Part shown: positions 7,720 to 16,320 of the stretch, one piece after another | How the letters are laid out: every line of letters begins with the position of its first letter | Numbering within the stretch: position 1 is the stretch's first letter | Assembly: GCA_019638085.1 (NCBI GenBank) | Contig: JAHBUL010000019.1 | Span: 1-64,000, forward strand | Direction of reading: 5' to 3' | Length of the DNA stretch: 64,000 bases | Source: Flavobacteriales bacterium | GTDB taxonomy: Bacteria; Bacteroidota; Bacteroidia; Flavobacteriales_F; PHOS-HE28 | The notes under the pieces: generated by a model | Database searches by the model: none | What the model was told of the DNA's origin: nothing | The model's input: only the letters and a program-made list of their open reading frames with translations | Translations under genes and position numbers: made by a program

Positions 7720-8844
7720 TCAAGAGATCATCCGCTCATAGACCCGGTATCGCTTCCACACCCGTGCGCCCAAGCGTTCAAGCTCCGCACACATCCTTGT
7801 GTTGCGCTCCATGATCAGGTGACTGTCCAGGTGGGTGAAGCCATGCGTGCGCGCCGCATCGAACAATGAAATACCCATCGCTGCCGTAAGCCCCTTCCCT
7901 TGTAGATCCGGGCGCACGGCTCCCAGAAGCAGGTCCATTTGCTTCGCCTGCTTCATGGCCCGCAGGATGTGAAGGAAGCCCAATGGGAACAGTCTGCCAT
8001 TCGCTCGCCGCAGGCCCTCGCTCATGTCCGGACTGGCGATCACAAAGGCTACCGGTGTATTGTGCTCATCCGCGATCAGGTGAACGAGTTCGGGCCGCAG
8101 GATGAACATGTACTTCGCGGCCAGGGCATGCATCTCCGCTTCGGACATCGGCGTAAAGCCGAGCAGCTTTCCATAGGTTTCGTTCACCAAACGCAGGACA
8201 GGCACCACCCAAGGCTTCAACTCGCGCTTGGAGCGGATCGTGACCAGATGTAGGCCCAGGTTCCTGAGGCACCGATCCGCCACGGCGTGATAGCTGGCTG
8301 GCAACTGAGCCGGTATGGCCAAGTGGTAGCTTACAAGGTCCTCCGATCGGCCGTACGCACAGGTCTCCAGCTGTGGCGGCAGCCATGCCGGGTTGGTAGG
8401 CGTGGAGATCACGGGCAGATGCGCGAAGCCCTCCACCTGCAGGCCTTGGGGGTCCTTGTCACTGAAACCGAACGGCCCGATGATGCGGTCCATGCCCCGT
8501 TCGCGCGCCCAGTCCTCCACAGCAACCACGAGTAGGCGAACGACTTCCGCATCGTTAATGCAGTCCAGTTGGAAGAAGCGGGCGGTATGTTCACCATGTG
8601 AGGCATTATGGCTGCGATGGATGATGCCCATGATCCGACCTACGGCCCGGTTCCCTTGCCAGGCGATCCAACGCTCCACTTCACAATGGGCCAATTGTGG
8701 GTTCCGCTTTGGATCAAGCAGGTCCCGATCATCAACCAGCAAGATGGGCACAGCGTTGGGACGACGATCGGGCAGTTCGAGCGGCAGCCTGAGGTACCGG
8801 CGATGTTCCTTGGCGGAGGCCACTGGCCGCAACTGTACTGGCAT
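7720..8844 (-). CDS. GNAT-like acetyltransferase, long form
   Basis: About 374 residues. The C-terminal third has GNAT features (LIADEHNTPVAFVIASPD, then a helix and GAVRPDLQGKGLTAAMG near 310-326, matching the acetyl-CoA pyrophosphate loop, followed by MERNTRMCAELERLGA). The N-terminal half (WIAWQGNRAVGRIMGIIH and a second RIIGPFGFSDKDPQG stretch) looks like another, more divergent GNAT fold, so a two-domain arrangement is likely. ATG 8844 is preferred; the longer frame to 8967 lacks similarity. Substrate unknown. It sits between kdnA and the DoxX-like gene on the kdnA strand. Confidence 0.7.
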   Translation of the reverse strand: MPVQLRPVASAKEHRRYLRLPLELPDRRPNAVPILLVDDRDLLDPKRNPQLAHCEVERWIAWQGNRAVGRIMGIIHRSHNASHGEHTARFFQLDCINDAEVVRLLVVAVEDWARERGMDRIIGPFGFSDKDPQGLQVEGFAHLPVISTPTNPAWLPPQLETCAYGRSEDLVSYHLAIPAQLPASYHAVADRCLRNLGLHLVTIRSKRELKPWVVPVLRLVNETYGKLLGFTPMSEAEMHALAAKYMFILRPELVHLIADEHNTPVAFVIASPDMSEGLRRANGRLFPLGFLHILRAMKQAKQMDLLLGAVRPDLQGKGLTAAMGISLFDAARTHGFTHLDSHLIMERNTRMCAELERLGARVWKRYRVYERMIS

Positions 8845-8980
8845 CTGATCGGATCGTGCGGCCAAGGTGGGGAAAATCGCGGCTTGTCCGACTGGTGCGG
8901 GCATGTGCGAAACGGCGCTATCGGACTCAGAACAGAAAGGTCCGATAACGCCCTTCAACCCGCGCACGAGTGGTGAACGA

Positions 8981-10186
8981 TCAAGCCGTCACCCCCTCCA
9001 TCGCCTTCTTCACCGCCTTCTCCACCTTGCCCAAGTAGGCATTCAGCTCGGCCTCGGTCCAAGTCACTCGAATGTTGAAGCTGATCAAACGGCTGAGCAC
9101 CGCGTCGCTCTTGGGGAACTTCTGCGTCTTGAGGTCTTGCGGCAGGCCGAGCTCGTGGGCCACCGTGCGGAACGGCATCTTCATGTCCTTCAAGTGGTCC
9201 CACTGCTTGATGTAGTGGTACATGTTGTCATACCAGTAGGCACCGCCCACGCCGGCCTCGCCCATCGCGGTGTTCGCGGCGCGCGCCGTGGCCTCATCCG
9301 GGAAGAGCATGTGGAAGAAGGTGGCGCTGTCGCCTGCATCGTCACATTGCTTGCGGAATGCCAGACCTGGGATCTTCGACAGCCGCTCTTGGATGATCGC
9401 TTTGTGCTTCCGTTGCTGGCTGAGGATGTAGGGAAGCTTCCGCGCCTGCGCCAGACCGATCGCCGCATTGATCTCGCCGATGCGGTAGTTGGTCCCCATG
9501 ATGTAGTGCGGCTCCATCCCGCGGTTGTCGCCCTCGTGGCTATGACCGTGATCGCTGAAGTGTTCAGCCGTCTTGATCAGTTGCTCATCGTCACTGATCA
9601 GCATTCCACCTTCACCACAGGTGTTGATCTTGAAGAAATCGAAGCTGAAGCTGCCCACCTTGCCGTAGAGGCCCAGATGCTTGCCCTTGTAGGTGGCGCC
9701 CAACGCTTGTGCGGTGTCTTCGATCAGCATGACGTCCTTCTCCTTGCACACGGCCATGATGCCGTCGAGGTCCGCGGCGGCGCCGCACATGTGTACGAGC
9801 AGCACGGCCTTCGTCTTCGGGCCACAAACCGCGCGGATGCCTTCCGCGCTCAGGCACAGCGTCTCATCGATCTCCGCGAAAACAGGGATCGCGCCCGCAA
9901 GCAACACGCTCTCGATGGTGGCGATAAAGGTGAAGGGCGGCACGATCACTTCGTCGCCATAACCCACGCCACAAGCGGCCAGCATGGTGCTGACGGCAGT
10001 GCTGCCGCTGCTGACGGCCAGCGCATGTTCCGCTCCGGTGAACTTCGCGATCTCCGCTTCGAATTCCTTCGCCTTCCAGTGGCCCTTGCGCTGGGCATCG
10101 TGGTTGTAGCGGAAAAGCACACCTGTCTCCAGGACGTCCATCACTTCCTTCCTCTCTTCTTCACCAAAAAGTTCTGTACCGGGCAT
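8981..10186 (-). CDS. kdnA: 8-amino-3,8-dideoxy-manno-octulosonate transaminase (KdnA-type)
   Basis: KdnA transfers an amino group from glutamate to the KdnB aldehyde product and yields 8-amino-Kdo. The 401 residues belong to the DegT/DnrJ/EryC1/StrS PLP sugar aminotransferases. Key sites are GSTAVSTML (61-69, phosphate loop), the cofactor aspartate D157 in LIEDTAQALG, and the PLP lysine K186 in SFDFFKINTCGEGGM. The KdnA call rests on overall resemblance and on kdnB nearby; other members of the family act on NDP-sugars, so a different sugar substrate is the alternative. A TACCTTTG box ends 19 bases before the ATG. Confidence 0.82.
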   Translation of the reverse strand: MPGTELFGEEERKEVMDVLETGVLFRYNHDAQRKGHWKAKEFEAEIAKFTGAEHALAVSSGSTAVSTMLAACGVGYGDEVIVPPFTFIATIESVLLAGAIPVFAEIDETLCLSAEGIRAVCGPKTKAVLLVHMCGAAADLDGIMAVCKEKDVMLIEDTAQALGATYKGKHLGLYGKVGSFSFDFFKINTCGEGGMLISDDEQLIKTAEHFSDHGHSHEGDNRGMEPHYIMGTNYRIGEINAAIGLAQARKLPYILSQQRKHKAIIQERLSKIPGLAFRKQCDDAGDSATFFHMLFPDEATARAANTAMGEAGVGGAYWYDNMYHYIKQWDHLKDMKMPFRTVAHELGLPQDLKTQKFPKSDAVLSRLISFNIRVTWTEAELNAYLGKVEKAVKKAMEGVTA

Positions 10187-10205
10187 CTCTATTGGGATTA
10201 TCCGG

Positions 10206-10213
10206 CAAAGGTA
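10206..10213 (-). promoter_or_regulatory. TACCTTTG -7 box of kdnA
   Basis: Perfect TAnnTTTG on the minus strand, 19 bases upstream of the kdnA start codon. Confidence 0.6.
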
Positions 10214-10351
10214 GGATCCACCCTCCGTTTGGTAGATCTATCGACGCGAACGTTCTTCAGTCCCATCTGTTGTAGATGTGCATACAAGGCCATGGCTGTC
10301 AAAGTCTACGGCCAGTGAAAGGAGATCATTCATCCAAATCCTACAAACATC

Positions 10352-10798
10352 ATGGAACGCACATCAAAAGCACAATGGAAAGGCAACATCAAGGAAGGAA
10401 AGGGCACGCTTACCGCTCCCAGTGGAGTTCTCAGCGATAGTCCCTATTCCTTTCACGCGCGGTTCGAGGATGCCATGGGCACCAATCCAGAGGAACTGAT
10501 CGGTGCAGCCCATGCCGGCTGCTTCGCGATGATGACCACACTTCTGCTCACAGAGGCGGGGCACACGGCTGATCAGCTGGACACGCAGGCTACTGTCGTG
10601 CTGAAAGAAATGGATGGGCTGCCGACCATCACGGAGATCCGCTTGATGATCCACGGCAAGGTGCCCGGCATCGATGAGCCCACCTTCAAGAAGATCGCGC
10701 AAGAGGCCAAGGAGAAATGTCCTGTTTCCCGTTTGATGACAGGAGCCAAAACGAGCTTGGAAGTCACCTTCGGGCAAATGGAAAAGGCGACCGCATAA
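10352..10798 (+). CDS. OsmC family peroxiredoxin
   Basis: 148 residues of the OsmC/Ohr family, which reduce organic hydroperoxides in the cytosol using two cysteines. The peroxidatic cysteine is C57 in GAAHAGCFAMM and the resolving one is C123 in KEKCPVSRLM. The N-terminal WKGNIKEGKGTLTAPSG is typical of the OsmC (rather than Ohr) branch. The gene is monocistronic: a Rho-independent terminator follows at 10821-10844. Confidence 0.93.
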   Translation: MERTSKAQWKGNIKEGKGTLTAPSGVLSDSPYSFHARFEDAMGTNPEELIGAAHAGCFAMMTTLLLTEAGHTADQLDTQATVVLKEMDGLPTITEIRLMIHGKVPGIDEPTFKKIAQEAKEKCPVSRLMTGAKTSLEVTFGQMEKATA

Positions 10799-10820
10799 AG
10801 GCGAAGATGCAACAGCGGAG

Positions 10821-10844
10821 AAGCCCCGGTCTTGGGGCTTTTTT
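10821..10844 (+). terminator. Rho-independent terminator of the osmC-like gene
   Basis: AAGCCCC (10821-10827) pairs with GGGGCTT (10834-10840) around a 6-base loop and is followed by four more Ts. It lies 23 bases after the stop. Confidence 0.85.
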
Positions 10845-10884
10845 GCTTGTGCATCTACCTTCGCTGGCATAATTGCCACCGGAA

Positions 10885-11220
10885 ATGAAGAAACGGACCA
10901 CCGGAGGAATGGTGTACAGCACCAACCCCGACTTTCAGGGAAGTAATACCGGGGACCGCGAACCTGCTACGGTTCTGCCAGCACAGCAGGACCTGCGCAT
11001 CCATCTCGATCGCCTCAAGGGCAACAAGGAAGTGACGCGCATTGTGGGCTTCGTGGGAAAGAACGACGACCTCTCCGATCTGGGAAAGTTGCTGAAGAGC
11101 AAGTGCGGTGTTGGTGGAAACACCAAGGACGGCGTGATCCTGCTGCAAGGCGACCACCGGGACAAAGTGCTGAAGCTGCTGGCGGAAGCGGGCTACAGAA
11201 GCAAGAAGGCCGGAGGATAA
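10885..11220 (+). CDS. SUI1/YciH family translation factor homologue
   Basis: 111 residues related to eukaryotic eIF1 (SUI1) and E. coli YciH, small factors that influence start-site fidelity on the ribosome. Visible signs are the leading MVYSTNPDF, the LRIHLDRLKGNKEVTRIVGF strand-helix unit, the conserved LKSKCGVGGNTKDGVILLQGD block (split here into its two halves) and the terminal GYRSKKAG. ATG 10885 is chosen over an in-frame TTG at 10873. The next gene begins 29 bases downstream and may be co-transcribed. Confidence 0.9.
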   Translation: MKKRTTGGMVYSTNPDFQGSNTGDREPATVLPAQQDLRIHLDRLKGNKEVTRIVGFVGKNDDLSDLGKLLKSKCGVGGNTKDGVILLQGDHRDKVLKLLAEAGYRSKKAGG

Positions 11221-11249
11221 CTCTCCATGGGATTACCGATCTTAGCCGC

Positions 11250-11648
11250 ATGAAACATCTACTCGTTCTTTTCGCCTTGGCATTCACTTGCCTATCGCTT
11301 ACCATGCAAGCCCAGATCGGGCACGACATCACGGTCTTCTCGGAAGACGGCCTGCCCTTTACCTTGATATTGAACGGCCAGACGATCAACGCAGAGCCGT
11401 CCACAAGCGTTACCGCGAAGGATATCAATTTCGATTTCGTAAAGGTGGAGGTGAACTTCGTTGATGCCGCGATCCCGAGGATCGAGCGTAAGAACGTACA
11501 GATCGCTACACCGGGTACAGCACCTTCCGGACCGGTGGCCGTGGTCTATGCCATCAAGGAGAAGAAGGGGGAACAGAAACTACGCTTCGTCTCCCGCTCG
11601 CCAAAGCATATCCAGAACGCACCGGTGATCATCATCAACAACAACTGA
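11250..11648 (+). CDS. Secreted protein related to the N-terminal part of DUF4476 proteins
   Basis: 132 residues. A signal peptide (KHLLVLFALAFTCLSLTMQA, ending at AQ) precedes DITVFSEDGLPFTLILNGQ, the beta-rich opening seen in Bacteroidota proteins that end in a DUF4476 domain. Here the protein stops after that domain with a short KHIQNAPVIIINNN tail, and no DUF4476 helices follow. Probably periplasmic or surface located. Function unknown. ATG 11250 gives the signal peptide; a longer frame inside the SUI1 gene is discarded. Confidence 0.65.
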   Translation: MKHLLVLFALAFTCLSLTMQAQIGHDITVFSEDGLPFTLILNGQTINAEPSTSVTAKDINFDFVKVEVNFVDAAIPRIERKNVQIATPGTAPSGPVAVVYAIKEKKGEQKLRFVSRSPKHIQNAPVIIINNN

Positions 11649-11770
11649 TCGCCTCTGTGTCTGCCGTTTCTCGCACTCGATAAAAATCCGAGTATCCGGG
11701 CGACCTTGTGGAGCGGCGCTCACGAACGAACTTGCTCACGGTCCAAGTGTTTACATGGCACGTACAGTGC

Positions 11771-12121
11771 ATGGACATCCACATCAAACGGATCTACGAA
11801 GAGCCCGCCAAGGACGATGGCTATCGTCTGCTGGTGGACCGCTTGTGGCCGCGCGGCATGAAGAAGGAGGATGCACACATTGATGAATGGGACAAGGAGA
11901 TCGGTCCCTCCACGGAATTGCGGAAGTGGTTCGGCCACGAACCACCCAAATACCCTGAATTCAAGAAGCGCTATACGAAGGAGTTGCAGGCGATGCCCGA
12001 TCACCTGGATCACATCAAAGCCTTGGCGCGGAAACATCGGGTGACCTTGCTCTATGGCGCCAAGGACGAGGAACACAACCAAGCCGTGGTGCTGCGTGAA
12101 GTGCTTCTGGAAAAAGCATAG
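11771..12121 (+). CDS. DUF488 family protein (YeaO-like)
   Basis: 116 residues matching the DUF488/YeaO family: IKRIYEEPAKDDGYRLLVDR then RLWPRG at 24-29, EIGPSTELRKWFGH near 50, and a final TLLYGAKDEEHNQAVVL segment. The family is small, cytosolic and biochemically uncharacterised, with conserved Arg/Trp/His residues that suggest a ligand site. ATG 11771 matches the family N-terminus (MDIHIKRIY). A strong hairpin terminator follows at 12223. Confidence 0.88.
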   Translation: MDIHIKRIYEEPAKDDGYRLLVDRLWPRGMKKEDAHIDEWDKEIGPSTELRKWFGHEPPKYPEFKKRYTKELQAMPDHLDHIKALARKHRVTLLYGAKDEEHNQAVVLREVLLEKA

Positions 12122-12222
12122 AGCTTTCCTGTCAAGGCCGCAAAGCCTCTGCAAGGCTTTGCGAAGTTCAAAGCTCCATCCAGTCTCACGAAGTGGACCG
12201 TGATGCCCAACGCCCCTCAGAT

Positions 12223-12269
12223 AGCATAAGGCCGCGCCATCTTGCAGATAGCGCGGCCTTATGCTTTTT
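12223..12269 (+). terminator. Strong hairpin terminator after DUF488
   Basis: A 15-base perfect stem, AGCATAAGGCCGCGC (12223-12237) and its complement (12251-12265), with a 13-base loop and a following T run. It lies between convergent genes and may stop transcription from both sides, though only the plus strand has a T tract. Confidence 0.8.
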
Positions 12270-12287
12270 GAAGAGAACGGTTTCCTC

Positions 12288-13148
12288 TTACTTCATCACC
12301 ACCCGTTGGCGATGGGCACCAGTTGCGGTGCGCAACTCCAGCACACCAAGGCCATGGAATTTGGACACATCAATGCTGAAGCGATCGTTCCCGGCAGGAA
12401 CGCCTTGGGCCAGCACACGCCCGGTAGCATCGTACAAGGTCCACGCGTGTACGCTACCCATCGCTGTGGAAAGCTCCACTTGGAGCACATCCTTCGCGGG
12501 GATCGGCCATGCACGGAAATCAGCAGAACTGCCCTCGGTAATGGCTTGTGGTGTGCTGGAGCAAGCGGTTACGGTCACATCATCGATATACCATCCGGCC
12601 CGGTTCACCACGGTGGTGGCCCACAGGTCGAAGACAATGGAAACACTTGCCTGCCCCAAATAGGGCGTAAGGTCCATGGTCTGAATTACCCAGCCATTGC
12701 TCATTGCAACAGAATCATTCCTGTACACCTCCACACCATTGATCGTGATCCGGCGGTAATCGAAGCTGGTGAACACCTCGAACCAATTGGCGAATTCCAT
12801 CTCTGCCGAAGTGAAGTCCGGATCGCTCAGGTCCACGGTGAAACCCACACTACTGAAGGCCCCCAAGTTTTGATGGCAATCATCCAGTAATGTGCCCCAG
12901 CCCTTTGTGCCCGAATGTGCTCCACCAGGTGAATTGATGGTCGCGCTTTCACAATTCGTTCCGGTAATGACGACCGGTATGATCCCGTACTCCCAGTCAC
13001 CTCCACCGCTTTCAACGAATCCGCCATCGTCCGTTTCAAAGTCGGTGGCATACACTGTTACCAAAGTGCCTCCCGGGCATTGTGCCCAGCTGGACAAGGT
13101 CAACGAACCGGCCAAAACCGCCGTAATGAAGGGTAAAGCTTTCACCAT
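12288..13148 (-). CDS. T9SS-exported protein with C-terminal sorting domain
   Basis: 286 residues. The signal peptide (residues 1-22, ending SLTLSSWA) is followed by a jelly-roll-like region, with DFETDDGGF near 37 and a WYIDDVTVTAC strand near 190, as in MAM/LamG-like ectodomains of Bacteroidota. The last 80 residues (from about 207: FRAWPIPAKDVLQVEL ... ATGRVLAQG ... GLGVLELRTATG ... RVVMK) are a type A type IX secretion sorting domain, so the protein should cross the outer membrane by T9SS and be released or anchored at the surface. Binding target unknown. It is convergent with DUF488 and divergent from the TPR gene. Confidence 0.85.
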   Translation of the reverse strand: MVKALPFITAVLAGSLTLSSWAQCPGGTLVTVYATDFETDDGGFVESGGGDWEYGIIPVVITGTNCESATINSPGGAHSGTKGWGTLLDDCHQNLGAFSSVGFTVDLSDPDFTSAEMEFANWFEVFTSFDYRRITINGVEVYRNDSVAMSNGWVIQTMDLTPYLGQASVSIVFDLWATTVVNRAGWYIDDVTVTACSSTPQAITEGSSADFRAWPIPAKDVLQVELSTAMGSVHAWTLYDATGRVLAQGVPAGNDRFSIDVSKFHGLGVLELRTATGAHRQRVVMK

Positions 13149-13292
13149 CGTAATAGGGTTTTAATGTCATCAATAATAGTAGATATTCCCGTCCTGCACC
13201 AACATGCAGCATTCACACATGCTGTTGCCGACCTGCCAAACACCCTGCACGCATACACGAATCCCGCATCAGGCTTTCCGGCATCTTTTTTG

Positions 13293-13300
13293 TACCTTGG
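13293..13300 (+). promoter_or_regulatory. TACCTTGG box overlapping GGAGG
   Basis: TACCTTGG resembles the TAnnTTTG box but overlaps a Shine-Dalgarno-like GGAGG (13299-13303) just before ATG 13306. The two readings compete: promoter for a leaderless mRNA, or ribosome binding site. Confidence 0.35.
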
Positions 13301-13305
13301 AGGAC

Positions 13306-14058
13306 ATGATGACAATCAAGAAACTCGCACTACTCCTACTCTTTTTGCTACCACACCTGCCTGTAAGCGCACAATCCAAGCCTTATGATGACCTTTTGGT
13401 CCTCTACGTGGACGAGGATTACGAGAAATGTGTCTACAAGGCTGAGCGCTATGTGGACCGCAAGGCCACGCATCGCGACCCACTCCCCTACCTGTATGCC
13501 AGCATGTGCTACTTCGAGATGAGCAAGATCCCGAAGTATCAGGAAATGGACGAATACAAACGCGCTGGCAGGGATGCGTTGAAGTGGGCAGCGAAGTACC
13601 GCAGGAAGGACAAGAACATGGATTTCTTCGCCAACTACGAGGACTATTGGAGCGAACTGAACACCGTTACCCAAGAGATCGGCATGAACTATTTGGATGA
13701 GGGATCCTTCAGCAAAGCCAAGTCGCAGTTCCAGCGGATGACACGCTATTACCCCGAAAACCCCGGTGCCTGGGCCATGCTGGCCTTGGCCCAGAAAAAG
13801 ATGAAAGCGACCCGTGATGCCCAGGATAACACAACGAAGTTCCACGAGGTGTTGGATGCCATCCCCAATGTGGCACGCCTACCCAAGGATGAGCGCATCC
13901 TGCTGCGCGAAAGTTTGGTGCGCACAGCCATGTACTGGGAAGATCAGGGTGAACTGAGCGAAGCACGAAAGGTGATCGACCTCGGAAAGGACTATTTCAT
14001 GGAGAACCCCGAGTTCAAGTCGCTCTACGAAGAATTGGAAGGCTCGGCGAGCAGATAG
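13306..14058 (+). CDS. Secreted TPR-like protein
   Basis: About 250 residues with a signal peptide (TIKKLALLLLFLLPHLPVSA, cut before Q). The mature part is helical and repeat-like: KCVYKAERYVDRKATH, FSKAKSQFQRMTRYYPENPGAWAMLALAQKK and LSEARKVIDLGKDYF fit tetratricopeptide pairs. Likely periplasmic scaffold; no enzyme motif. Start is ATG 13306 or 13309, preceded by GGAGG, a rare clear ribosome site in this window. It ends 2 bases before the stop of the convergent dehydrogenase gene. Confidence 0.72.
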   Translation: MMTIKKLALLLLFLLPHLPVSAQSKPYDDLLVLYVDEDYEKCVYKAERYVDRKATHRDPLPYLYASMCYFEMSKIPKYQEMDEYKRAGRDALKWAAKYRRKDKNMDFFANYEDYWSELNTVTQEIGMNYLDEGSFSKAKSQFQRMTRYYPENPGAWAMLALAQKKMKATRDAQDNTTKFHEVLDAIPNVARLPKDERILLRESLVRTAMYWEDQGELSEARKVIDLGKDYFMENPEFKSLYEELEGSASR

Positions 14059-14059
14059 G

Positions 14060-16084
14060 TCAATAGGCCGCCAGCTTCTTCAAGGCGGCCTGGAGCCTGC
14101 CCTTCGGAAGGAACTGTGCCTCCAGCGCCTGTGAGAACGGTATTGCTGTATCGATGGAGGCCACCCGCATCACAGGTGCATCCAGATCGGTGAAGCATTC
14201 CTCCATGATCGTTGCCGAGATCTCGCCGCCGATGCCGCCGGTGAGGGTATCCTCGTGAAGCACCAAGGCTTTCCCGGTCTTGCGCACACTTTCCAGTACG
14301 CGCTGCTTATCCCAAGGCAGCAAGCTCCGTAGATCGATCAGGTCCGCACCGATATCCGGTTCGGCATCAAGCGCCTGCAGCGCCCAATGCACACCCATGC
14401 CGTATGTAATGATGCTGAGATCCGTGCCTTCGCGTAGCAATGCCGCCTCGCCGATCGGCAAGGTGAACCAGCCTTCACGCATTTTCCCGTGCAAGCTGCG
14501 GTAAAGATTCTTGTGCTCGAAATACATCACCGGGTCCGGATCCTCAAAAGCCGCACAAAGCAAGCCCTTGGCATCATTCGGGAAGGCGGGGTATACAACC
14601 TTCAATCCGGGGGTCTTGAAAAACCAGGCCTCGTTGCTTTGGCTGTGGAATGGTCCTGCGCCGGAACCTGCACCGGTGGGCATACGAACGACCACATCCG
14701 CGTTCTGGCCCCAGCGCCAATGTGTCTTCGCCAAGTTATTGCAGATCTGGGTCATGCCCTCGCTTACGAAATCGGCGAACTGCATCTCCACCATGGCTTT
14801 CATGCCATTGATGCTCAGGCCAAGCCCAGCACCTAGAATGGCGCTCTCGCATAAGGGCGTGTTCCGCACACGGTCCTTGCCGAACTCCAGCATCAGTCCG
14901 TCAGTGACCTTGAAGGCACCGCCGTAATCGGCGATGTCCTGCCCCATCAGTACAAGGTTGTCATAGCGCTTCATGCTTTCCCGAAGCCCGTCGGTGATGG
15001 CATCGATAAAGCGGACCTCCTTCCCTTCCACCGAGGGCTCCACCATGGCCGGGCCGCGGTCACCGAGCACGATCGGTTTGGCATAAACATCATTCAGCTC
15101 CGTAGCGAGATCGGCCTTGATCGGCTCTTCCGAGAAAGCAGTCTCCACCGCATGAGTGATCTCCTGCTTGATGGCATTTCGCGTCGCATCCCGTACCGTC
15201 TCGGTCAAGATGCCTTGGGTCATCAGCCAGTGCTCGTAGTTGACCACGGGATCCTTTTTCTCCCATTCCGCCATCAATTCCTTCGGCACATATTTGGTGC
15301 CGCTGGCTTCTTCATGGCCACGCATCCGGAAGGTCATGCATTCCACCAGGATCGGGCGTGGACGGCGCCGGATGCTTTCCGCCACCTCGCGCAGGGTGTT
15401 CACCACCTCCAGGATGTTGTTCCCCGCAACTACGCGGCTTTCCATCCCGTAGCCAAGCGCTTTGTCACTGATGTAGCGGCATTTGAACTGCTCACTGCTC
15501 GGTGTGCTGAGTCCGTAGCCATTGTTCTCCACAACGATGATGACAGGAAGGTCCCACACGGCGGCGACGTTCACACTCTCATGGAAATCGCCTTCACTGG
15601 TGGCACCATCACCGGTGAAGACGAGGGTACACTTGTTCTCCTTGCGCAGCTTGTGTGCCAAGGCGATCCCATCGGCCACACCGAGTTGTGGCCCCAAATG
15701 GCTGATCATACCCACCATTTTGTATTCCTGCGTACCGAAGTGGAAACTGCGATCGCGCCCCTTGGTGAAGCCGTTCGCGTAACCTTGGAACTGGCTGAAC
15801 AAACGCGCCATGGGCACACCACGAGTGGTGAAGGTGCCCAGGTTCCGGTGCATGGGCAGGATGTACTCATCGGGCTCCATCGCCAGAGCGGCCCCAACGG
15901 CCACAGCCTCCTGACCGATGCCGCTGAACCATTTACTGATGCGCCCTTGGCGGAGCATGCTCAGCATCTTCTCCTCGATAAGCCGAGGACGTAGCAGATG
16001 CTCATAGATGTCCAATAATTCAGCGTCCTTCAGCTTCTTCCGATCGAAAGCAAGCTGCTTCTTTTCAATGGTATCGAGGAACAT
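14060..16084 (-). CDS. Fused alpha/beta E1 of a 2-oxoacid dehydrogenase (branched-chain type)
   Basis: A thiamine-pyrophosphate enzyme that decarboxylates a 2-oxoacid and passes the acyl group to the lipoyl E2. In 674 residues the alpha subunit (1 to about 335, TPP motif GDGATSEGDFHES through VVENNGYG at 158-190) is joined to the beta subunit (from about 350: FIDAITDGLRESMKRYD, ADYGGAFKVTDGL, ESAILGAGLGLS). Such fusions are common in Bacteroidota and are usually called branched-chain 2-oxoacid (isovalerate) E1; pyruvate specificity cannot be excluded. The E2 partner may be the gene at 42.2 kb. The start is the ATG after a TACCTTTG box 30 bases away. Confidence 0.9.
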   Translation of the reverse strand: MFLDTIEKKQLAFDRKKLKDAELLDIYEHLLRPRLIEEKMLSMLRQGRISKWFSGIGQEAVAVGAALAMEPDEYILPMHRNLGTFTTRGVPMARLFSQFQGYANGFTKGRDRSFHFGTQEYKMVGMISHLGPQLGVADGIALAHKLRKENKCTLVFTGDGATSEGDFHESVNVAAVWDLPVIIVVENNGYGLSTPSSEQFKCRYISDKALGYGMESRVVAGNNILEVVNTLREVAESIRRRPRPILVECMTFRMRGHEEASGTKYVPKELMAEWEKKDPVVNYEHWLMTQGILTETVRDATRNAIKQEITHAVETAFSEEPIKADLATELNDVYAKPIVLGDRGPAMVEPSVEGKEVRFIDAITDGLRESMKRYDNLVLMGQDIADYGGAFKVTDGLMLEFGKDRVRNTPLCESAILGAGLGLSINGMKAMVEMQFADFVSEGMTQICNNLAKTHWRWGQNADVVVRMPTGAGSGAGPFHSQSNEAWFFKTPGLKVVYPAFPNDAKGLLCAAFEDPDPVMYFEHKNLYRSLHGKMREGWFTLPIGEAALLREGTDLSIITYGMGVHWALQALDAEPDIGADLIDLRSLLPWDKQRVLESVRKTGKALVLHEDTLTGGIGGEISATIMEECFTDLDAPVMRVASIDTAIPFSQALEAQFLPKGRLQAALKKLAAY

Positions 16085-16114
16085 GACGTGTAGCCGTGCT
16101 TTTGCAGGCGGTGG

Positions 16115-16122
16115 CAAAGGTA
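16115..16122 (-). promoter_or_regulatory. TACCTTTG -7 box of the fused E1 gene
   Basis: Perfect TAnnTTTG on the minus strand, 30 bases upstream of ATG 16084. Confidence 0.6.
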
Positions 16123-16320
16123 GCGGCGAAGATCAGCGGTTCCCCGGCCGTCCTCGGTGGTTGTACACCACTACATGTCCAATGCATGAAATCGAAAGCT
16201 ACTTAGTTCCTGTGAGCACCAGTAGCTTCTTCTGACCGGCGAACCAGATACTGATCTGCGGAGATCCACTGTTTCCTTGTCAACAGCGTTCAATCTATCC
16301 CGCATCACGATCTTCGCGCC

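Noticed and set aside
8867-10318. Long plus-strand open frame opposite kdnA
   Set aside because: Antisense shadow of a clear PLP aminotransferase in GC-rich DNA; no domains.
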